Source: Cryptomeria japonica (taxonomy: Eukaryota; Streptophyta; Pinopsida; Cupressales; Cupressaceae). From it: DNA of 64,000 nt. This document shows, in pieces, positions 56,381 through 64,000 of the stretch (its first letter is position 1; every line of letters starts with the position of its first letter). The stretch lies in assembly GCF_030272615.1 (NCBI RefSeq), contig NC_081413.1, positions 21,700,501-21,764,500 of the forward strand, written 5' to 3'. The position numbers and the translations under genes were made by a program. Below the pieces are notes generated by a model. It did no database searches. It saw nothing but the letters and a program-made list of their open reading frames with translations, and was not told the origin of the DNA.

Positions 56381-56430
56381 GAGCCCCAAATGTAGTCAAA
56401 ATTTAAAAGGGGTGCAATTTTAGGATGTGA

Positions 56431-57848
56431 AAATTGTATACATGGTGATTTGTAAATGTGGTTTCAGCATAAATGTTCTCTTGTTTTATCTTTTGGGGAC
56501 AATGTAAAGTGTTGAGGGTTTTTGGTCTCTTCCATGTTGACCCAAAAATAACATTTTCTCATCTTATGTACTATTTTCTCATTATCCTTCTACTTCTATT
56601 GTATTTGGGGGATGAGGTCAATTGAAAATAATCGTATTAATATACATTACTTATCTATTGTGCATACTAACCCACAATCATGGATCCCTTATATTCTATT
56701 GCATTTTTTGTGACCATTGCCTTTGACTTGCATATGTTTGGGTGTATTTCACTATTTTGACATGCTTGTATTTGAATTCATGTATACTACCTTAAAGGAA
56801 TTACTCCTAGTTGGTGTTTAGAATCCCCTTAATGTGGGTCATACACTTTACAATGCATTTCACTTTGTGCACACACCATAAGATTGGTTTATAAACTTTG
56901 ATCACACACCATGATTTTTCTTGGGGCCACTACAATAACCATTTGGTAGTCTCATATCAAAAAAATCTTGTTGTCACTAGAACACCCACCTTGTAAACTC
57001 ATATTTATATTACCTTGAAAACCCTAAGAGGTTTTCTTTGTAATCTTCATTGGTGTGAAACTCACCTAACATAACTCACCTTGCTAGATATAGATGATAC
57101 CTTCACCTTAGCATGTGTCACCTAGAGTAATGTAGCTTGTGAGACCTATGTGACTTTCTTTGCAACATGAGTCATAGTAAGTATCCTATTATTCTTACTA
57201 GTCATAGAAGTCATGTCGTTTATCTTGTGGATCCTAGTAAGTCGCATAGATCTTACTAGCTCCTAGATGTCATATCCTTATTTCTTCTTGCATGATCCAT
57301 GTGTGTGTTACCTATGATGATCATATTGCTCCTTTTTATCTTGAGATTTTAGATTGATAAGATCCTAATTCTTGGGGGTTTAGTGTTGTCTTTTCTCTTT
57401 AATGCCTTTATAAAAGTCTTTCTTTGTTGTTTTATACTTTAGCAAGAGAATGAGCATAAGTTCATACTCATGCTAAAGTGGGGGCTAAATTTAGTGTCAT
57501 GAATTTGAACACTTTATAATTTAACACTCATTATGGGCTCACTATGGTGGTTATGCCTCAAGCTCCTAATTTGTGCTTGATTATGCTCAATTTCAAGACA
57601 ATGTTTGAAGGCTAAATGCAATCCTCTACTTTGAGACCATTTTTTGGCTTGAAATGCCAGAGCTGGGGTGTCTAGTGCCTTGTTCCTCCTTGAATCTAGG
57701 GCACCTATGACCCCTGTCCAAGCCTTTTGGCCCCACATTTGAAATCATAATGGTCATATCTTCAAATAGTAGGAAAGTGCTCCGTGATGTTAGTCTTCTA
57801 TGAAAATTAAACTTGAAAAGCTATAATTCATGTATAAATACAAAATTC
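56431..57848. other. No gene recognised
   Basis: AT-rich sequence with no domain, repeat boundary or RNA gene that I can support. The minus 74-codon frame at 57514-57738 looks spurious. Confidence 0.4.
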
Positions 57849-58577
57849 TCATTTGAACAGATATTTCATATCTCCTATCAACACAAGTCTATTCTTATGA
57901 GAATTCAATCAAGTGTCTCCAATAGAACTGAGGAGAAGTATGTGTAGACACATTAAAATTGTGCTTATAATTATCTTAATTCTTCTATTATTTAAATAGA
58001 TATAATCAATTAGCTATTTAATTTATTCAAATTAATATTTTTCCTCTATTAATTCATTAATGTACATATTCATCTAATTCATTAAACTCAATTAGCATAA
58101 ACCCATTTTTAATAATGAATCTCCAATTTCCATCATTGCATAAACTCATCTTATTAATCTCCTTCAATCCTCGCCAATCACATCTACCCAACAAATGTGG
58201 GATAAATAACACTTATATCTCCATCTCACTCTTTTATCCTACATCCTTCCCAAACTTGAATTCACCCATGAGGATGCCTATAAATCCACACTCCTCACTT
58301 TTGAGCCTCTCTCTTGTTTGAAAGTTGATGGTCTTCATGCTATTTTGAGATCATTTTTACATACTTTGAGAACCCTAGCAATCTTCACATTATTCAACCA
58401 CTTTTGCATCAAACAACCAATTCCATTCTCTATAGCCTCTTGCACATTGTGCTTTCATATCTGAGAGAAAACATTGCTGAATACAAGATCTTGGTAGGTA
58501 GGAGAGCAATGGGGTCAAGCATCTCTTGAATACTTGTAGTTATTTGTTTATGTTTATTTTATGTTTTGCATTTTTCA
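57849..58577 (+). repeat. Gypsy 3' end and LTR, + orientation (left arm of an inverted pair)
   Basis: The LTR starts TGTAGACACATTAAAATTG at 57943, preceded by a purine tract (AACTGAGGAGAAGTATG), so about 95 bp of internal 3' sequence precedes it. CTATAAAT at 58278-58285 is TATA-like. The LTR may end at TGCATTTTTCA (58577), but this end is not confirmed. It matches the reverse complement of 62687-63263, including the internal flank, at perhaps 80-85% by eye. Confidence 0.75.
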
Positions 58578-61500
58578 AGGAAAAGCTCCATTGAGATGAT
58601 GTTGGATTAACATATGAATCTTTTCTTATGGTTGAGCTTTAAAAGATTCAAGAATTTGTTCTCCAAATCTACCATCGTACATTTGGCACACCTGATGGGC
58701 CAACCTCTATCCTCTCGGTAATCTGATTTTTGCTTGATAGAAAGATTTGATGCTTGCATTTTCTCTAACAATTTAGGTGCACTGTATACGATTTCACATT
58801 GAAGTTGCAACTTCAACATTTTATCTTTGTTGATGGCACTGTTTTGAAGGGAGAAAAACGTTTTTTTAAAGTTATTCTATTATTTAAACAGTTTACATGC
58901 TTTCTACATATCTTTGAGGGATTTGATCAAACAATTTGCTAGCCTTGTCTTTTTACTTTGAAGCATTTTGTCGAACAATTGTTGTCTTGCAATTATGTCA
59001 AACAATTTATATGCATCATCTGTGTCTCTACATTCTATATGCACATGCCTTTAATCTGTTTTGAAACTTTTATTTTGATACAGGTCGAGAGGACAATAAA
59101 TAATAATTTGGTTTTATGCCTGCCATTGGCCTTTGCATGAAAGTTTCTTAAGCTTTGTTAATAAATATATTTTTGTGTGTTGTTACTAAACAAGTCACGT
59201 AAGGAGAAAATTTGCAAATTTATTTTGAGGCATTTCAGTTAAACAATCCACGTGACATTTCATTGAGGCATTTTGTCAAACAATTCTCGTACCTTATCTA
59301 TTCTTCCACATTCTACATGCACATTATATTTTGTTGCTGGTCTAAACTTTTTTTTAGCAAATCTTTTAATTAGATATGTTGAGACCATTGTGTTTCTTGC
59401 GGACATATTTTTTGAGGTATTTTGTCAGTTAGTTTATGTGCGTTGTCTTTTGATTCCACATGTTGCATGCATATCACCAAAGAACTGACTTCTGCCTGAA
59501 TGCAAGTTGAAGGTTTGTCTTTATTGTTGTCTTTTCTAACATTTCTGTGACTTGACCCCAATATTCATTGCATGCCATGTAAGTGATTGAGTATCAAGCA
59601 ATCGAAAGTTAATCCATATTCTAGATAGCGGGTTAGAGTCTTTCTGAATTCGAAGTGATAGGAGTTGTTGGAAATATTCATCTCCGGAGCAACCCAACTT
59701 ATGATTGGTATTGGTTCTTTGATCCGCTTACCTAGTTATTGGCATTTGCTTGAAGGTTTCCATACCTTTTTCAACAATCTTTACATTCAGAGAAATGAAA
59801 TCTTTTGAGTTATTCTCTCAACATAGTCCATATTAGTCCATATCCCTTTTCGTGAGTAGTTTTGGTTTTGGTTTTATTTTTCATTGTGGTTTTAGCTTTG
59901 ATTAGTTTTTGTTTTAGTTTGGTTTGAAGGGTTATTTCTTAGTTTCCTTTTGGTGAGTAGTTATTTTCATTGTGTTTTGGTTATAGACTAACAAGTTTTG
60001 TAGCTTGTTCTTGTATGTCGACGATTTGGAAATAAAACTACTAACAATTTATGTATGCATATTTGGCTTGGTTTTCAATGAATAACTCACATTTCATTTT
60101 CTAAATGGTGAATGAACTCTAGTTGTCTTAGATTACTCCACAGTTTGTTTGGTGCTTAAAAAGAACCCAAGTGTTTGACGTGTTTGGTGCATTTGCACAC
60201 ATTTATATTTTCATTTCAGTATCCCAAGATAATAAGAAAATTATCCTCTCCCCTTACGTTTAGGATCCTAGGTGTAAGAGAAATTTTTATTATTTTTAGG
60301 GAGCCTGCCTTGTGGGAAAAGTACTCACCCAAGGGAATGACTCAAGTGGTACTTTCCTTTGGTCTTCTATATAAAAAAGGGTAGAGACTAATGTTGTAAC
60401 CCCACCAGTATAAGCCTTTGGCATACTCTTCAATCTAAAAATAGTTTTATACTCTATGTAAGATTGGTTTGGATGCTTCTAGGGTGTTAGTAACCTCAAA
60501 TTCTGACTAAATACCTAGGTTAGTAACACACCCTTTTCATTGAGTTCGCGTAGTATTTTCAATGCAAGGAGATAGCTAGTTCCCCCCCCAAGATACTTAC
60601 CATATGTATTTCCTTGAGATGAGAAATAACTTTCTAGTTTTGTATAGGTTATTTATAGCTTTCTGGAAAAAGGGTCATTGAGTTATGCCTCCTACCTATC
60701 CTCTCTCACAAAGGCATTATTATTAAGCATTCCTTAAGTTGTTGAGCATTCAAGGTGAAGAAATACCAAGTTATGGGTTGAATTGTTGTCCCATTATAAT
60801 CCAAATGACCTTAGGTATATAGGCTTTATCTTAAAGTTTTTTTTAATAGTGTTTATACTTGTGGAAATTGGCCTTGAGGGGCTACTAAACATACACATTA
60901 CATTTACACTACTTTCTATCATACATTCAGACATTGTGTTCTTTCTCTTGAGTGGTTTCTTGTCACACTAGGTCACTTACAACAAAGAAAAACATGATCA
61001 AAATTGCAAAAACCAGAAAAGCTATCACTAAACATTGAACTTGTGCTTTTGAACATAGGACCTATGTTTTTGACACCAGAGCCTCCACCTTTGAAACAAA
61101 AAAATCAAGACAGTTATTCCAAGTCTCTTAGGGTGTCATTCTTTAGTTTTAATCTTTTCGGTTTCAATCTTTGATAGTCTTTCCATATTCAAATCATTCC
61201 ATTCAGTCCTTGCATATCCATCATTGGTCAAACAAAACCTTTATCTTGAACTTAGGTTACTCCCCTTAGGTTTTGACTCAAACATTGGTTATTGATAACC
61301 CTTGTCTTTTAAGGTCCATCATCCTTGAGTTAGGGAAAACATTAGCATCTTTGAATAAAATAATTTAATTGCATTTCATCATCTCCTACTTTTAATGTAT
61401 CCTCTATTGATAATTTATCCTCGTGCTTATCCATTATAGCATTAGTAAAGCCTTTCCTCCACAATTATTTTTCAGACCTAAAGTTACGTTGAGATTATTG

Positions 61501-61680
61501 GAGATTTATCTTTATCATATCAATCTTATCATTTGTCTCCAAACTTCATTCTAAACAGTCTAAATCCCATATCATATCATACAATGGCTCCACATTCTAG
61601 AATGTGCATTACATCTTAATCTTTAGTCTCATACATTGTCATAAATTACTAGTCCTAGGTCAAAGATCAAGACAATAGAA
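58578..61680. other. No gene recognised; short degenerate repeats at 58960-59490
   Basis: A motif like GAGGCATTTTGTCAAACAATT recurs near 58962, 59226, 59262 and 59414, each followed by TTCCACATTCTACATGCACAT-like words at variable distance. No coding frame with a domain. A TACAG followed by GTCGAGAGG (59080) could imitate a splice acceptor but nothing around it supports a gene. Confidence 0.4.
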
Positions 61681-62686
61681 TATACCGATTAAGGCATGAG
61701 CATAAGAAAGAAGAGAAATGGAACATGAAGATAAACCTTGGAATAAAAATCTTAATGATCCACATTAATGTTGAGGATCACGAAGAACAATAAATTGAAG
61801 CCAATGATGAAGAGGTAACCCAAGAACATGTACAGGAAGCATTTCATGATCATAGATTCACTACAATATTTAATAAGTTGTCAAACGTAATCCACAACAA
61901 TATTTCAAAGTCCTTGTTGATGAAGGAATCAAAATACCCCTTGACTTTGGCATAACATTACTCAAGGTAAATGAAAAATCTAGTGAATTTAAACAAACAA
62001 AAACAAACAATGATGATAATGTAAAAGATCATAAACCTTTCTACTCACAACAAGGTTACAAAAGTTCTGCAAAGACACCAAAGACGACACCTACAAATGA
62101 TCCTATTTTGGATGAACTTAAATAATTGAGACAAGAGTTGGATATTCTCCAGAACAATAAGATATCATCTCAAAAGTTTTCTATTCAGGATATATGTCCC
62201 TATCCTTTCGATCTAAGTATTCCAATACTACCTTCTCCTAGTCACTAGGAGATACCAAAATTTGATAAATATAGAGGAAAAGGGGATCTTAAGGATCAAT
62301 TAAGACAATTTTGCATTTCTGCTTAGGAATTTGTCATTGATGAAACATGCCTTATGAGATTATTCCATCATAGTCTTAGAGGAGGGGATATGGAATGGTT
62401 TTGATGACTACCCCAAACTATCAAGTGTTTGAAGGAATTAGCTAATAAATTCATCTCACATTAGGTTTATAACTATGAACTTGAAGTGACAATGATGGAC
62501 CTCTTTAACACCAAACAAAAACAAGGAGAATCCTTCGTCTCATTTTTACCAAGATGGAGACACTCAACCAAAAGAGCACCTTACAACATTCTTGACAAAC
62601 AATTAGTTGTCCTCTTTGCTTGAAATTTGAACACAGATATATTGGAAAAGAACTTTGCCTTTAATTTTTAGACTCCTTTGACGAAG
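61681..62686 (+). pseudogene. Decayed Ty3/gypsy gag (Tat-like), + strand
   Basis: Pieces in shifting frames: EVTQEHVQEAFHDHRFTTIF near 61820, DFGITLLKVNEKSSEFKQTK near 61940, and the gag core at 62240-62680 with EIPKFDKYRGKGD, FHHSLRGGDMEWF, NKFISH, YELEVTMMDLFNTKQKQGES and FVSFLPRWR. These line up in order with the gypsy-1 gag core (FEIPKFTKYEGKGDP ... MMDLYNTKKRPGETFANFLQRW). At least seven stops. It ends abruptly at the inverted LTR fragment at 62687. Confidence 0.75.
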
Positions 62687-63263
62687 TAATAGCATAATGC
62701 ACAAGAGGCTATGCAAAATGGTTTTGGTTGTTTTATGAAAAATTGGCTAAAAAATGTGAATATTGTTGGGGTTCTTAAAGTATGCAAAAATGATCTCAAA
62801 ATAGCATGAAGACCATCAACCTTCAAAGAAGCGTGAGACTCAAAAGTGAGGAGCATGGATTTATAGGCGAGCTCATGGGTGGATCCAAGTTTGGGAATGA
62901 TGTGGGATAAGAAAATGAGATGGCTAGGAGATAAGTATTATTTATCCCACATTTGTTAAGTAAATGTGATTGGTGGGGGTAGAAGGAGATAAATAAGATG
63001 TGTTTATGCAATGATGGAGATTAGGGATTTATTATTAAAAATGGATTTATAATGATTGAGTTTAATGAATTAGATGAATATGTAAATTAGTGAATTAATT
63101 AAATATAAAATAATATATATTTAATTAATAGAAGAATTGGGATAATTATGAGGACAACTTTACGTGTCTACACACACTTCTCAATTCTATTTAAGATTCT
63201 TGATAGAACTCTCATAAGAATAGACTTGTGCTGATACAAGATATGAAAGATATTCAAATGAGA
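62687..63263 (-). repeat. Gypsy LTR fragment and internal 3' end, minus orientation (right arm)
   Basis: Outer LTR end TGTCTACA at 63172 (minus-strand TGTAGACACGTAAAG), flanked by the element's internal 3' sequence 63173-63263. The other end is truncated at about 62687 against the gag remnant. Reverse-complement match to 57849-58470. Overlapping open frames on the minus strand (62668-63011) have mirror-image counterparts at 58115-58321, which is due to the shared LTR. Confidence 0.75.
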
Positions 63264-64000
63264 TGATGAAAGTGAGTCCAAGAGCTCAAGAAGTCCAAAG
63301 AAAAGAAGTCTTAACAAGAGGATTACGCCAGTGTGACCAAAACTTAACTAGAGAGGAGTTATGCCAGCAAGCCTAATTCCAAACACCCCACCATAAGTGC
63401 GAAATATCCTTGAAGAAAGAGCACTGAAAGAAAAGATTAAAAACAAACTCCCCACTATAAGATCTTGAGAGTTATATGATGCATCTTCAATAAAAGAATA
63501 GGGATTATTTCATGGTTTCGTCGCTACATTTATTCACCTAGGATTCTTACCATATCATTTCTTTTAATGACGCAGTACTAGTTTGTAGTGAGATGATAGA
63601 GCATTAATTATAGATATGTGTGAGACTTCTCCTAACTTATTCTTATTGTTCTAATCACTCAAATGAAGCATATGTAGATAAGAATTCATCTATGTAGATG
63701 TCAAAATTAGTGATTGCATCTTGTTTTGATTTTTCAAATAACTCATGAAAATAGTTTGTTTCTACATGCCCACAGACCATCAAATATCTTTTCAGAGGTG
63801 ACTAATATTGTCGATTCGACAAAAAAATTTGTTAGAACAATCCACAATCCAGTCTTCTTGATGTTTATTATCTATGTTTTTTAGATAACAAACACCATAA
63901 CCTTTCTTTATTCTCTCTTTTCTAGATAGTTGCTATTGCAACCTATTTTATCCATGATTTATAAATAAATACGATAGTTCCTTTTCTTTTTAAGCTAAGG
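63264..64000. other. Probable internal 3' region of the minus-strand element; no gene recognised
   Basis: Continues from the LTR-proximal internal sequence. No coding frame, repeat or RNA gene seen before the window ends. Confidence 0.35.

Larger units (their letters stand above)
39604..56425 (+). repeat. R3: third LTR-like copy of the TGTAA/TTACA family, split by gypsy-2
   Basis: The left piece 39604-40727 starts TGTAAAAGGTAAAAAATTCG. The right piece from 56386 holds CCAAATGTAGTC ... GGGGTGCAATTTTAGGATG, matching the end of R1 (CCAAATGCAGTC ... GGTACAATTTTAGGATG). The terminal TTACA is mutated (GTGAAA). GAGCC occurs on both sides of gypsy-2 (40723-40727, 56381-56385). Confidence 0.75.

Noticed and set aside
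61681-62686. A host gene with introns in the right-hand region
   Set aside because: The recognisable peptide pieces match the gypsy gag core in order, and stops fall inside the motifs.

Overview
This window reads as plant nuclear heterochromatin, most likely from a gymnosperm (conifer-like) or another very large plant genome. It is AT-rich, I see no host gene, rRNA, tRNA or CRISPR array, and nearly all recognisable sequence is LTR retrotransposon of different ages, nested inside one another. Species assignment is inference only.

Layout. (1) 1-14037: a Ty3/gypsy element of Tat type on the minus strand, LTR to LTR except that about 127 bp of its left LTR lies outside the window. It has a gag-pol with a G-patch and an extra archaeal-type RNase H, long repeat-rich flanks, a PBS and a PPT. 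(2) 14038-19006: the 3' part of a Ty1/copia element (copia-1) that element (1) interrupts; its 3' LTR carries a 785-bp solo gypsy LTR with perfect GGTCT duplications. (3) 19012-23019: AT-rich sequence, a DUF4283-like remnant and a decayed gypsy gag-protease. (4) 23020-31330: two copies (R1, R2) of an approximately 1.17-kb LTR family with TGTAA/TTACA ends. R1 is split by copia-2 (23247-29243), a complete copia element with 885-bp LTRs, AAAAT duplications and only two obvious coding lesions. (5) 31340-38700: a minisatellite and a decayed minus-strand gypsy frame (G-patch plus two CHHC knuckles) punctured by three solo LTRs. (6) 39604-56425: a third R copy split by gypsy-2 (40728-56380, a chromovirus with chromodomain, GAGCC duplications), whose 5' LTR is in turn split by copia-3 (42391-49088, GAAAC duplications). 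(7) 56431-64000: old sequence with two related LTR ends in inverted orientation and a gag remnant between them.

Relationships. The duplications and split repeats fix an insertion order: R3, then gypsy-2, then copia-3; R1, then copia-2; copia-1, then gypsy-1 and a solo-LTR parent. Each element once supplied gag (particle), protease, integrase, reverse transcriptase and RNase H, primed by the host initiator tRNA-Met (copia-2, copia-3, gypsy-2) or another tRNA (gypsy-1). All coding copies are broken. Many breaks look like C-to-T changes at Gln and Arg codons, as expected of long-methylated DNA, and several catalytic residues are replaced.

I found no convincing undescribed gene system. The points most worth a second look are the G-patch domains, the nearly intact copia-2, the GC-rich leader of copia-3, the tandem array in the gypsy-1 3' region, the inverted LTR pair at the right end, and the C-to-T nonsense signature.
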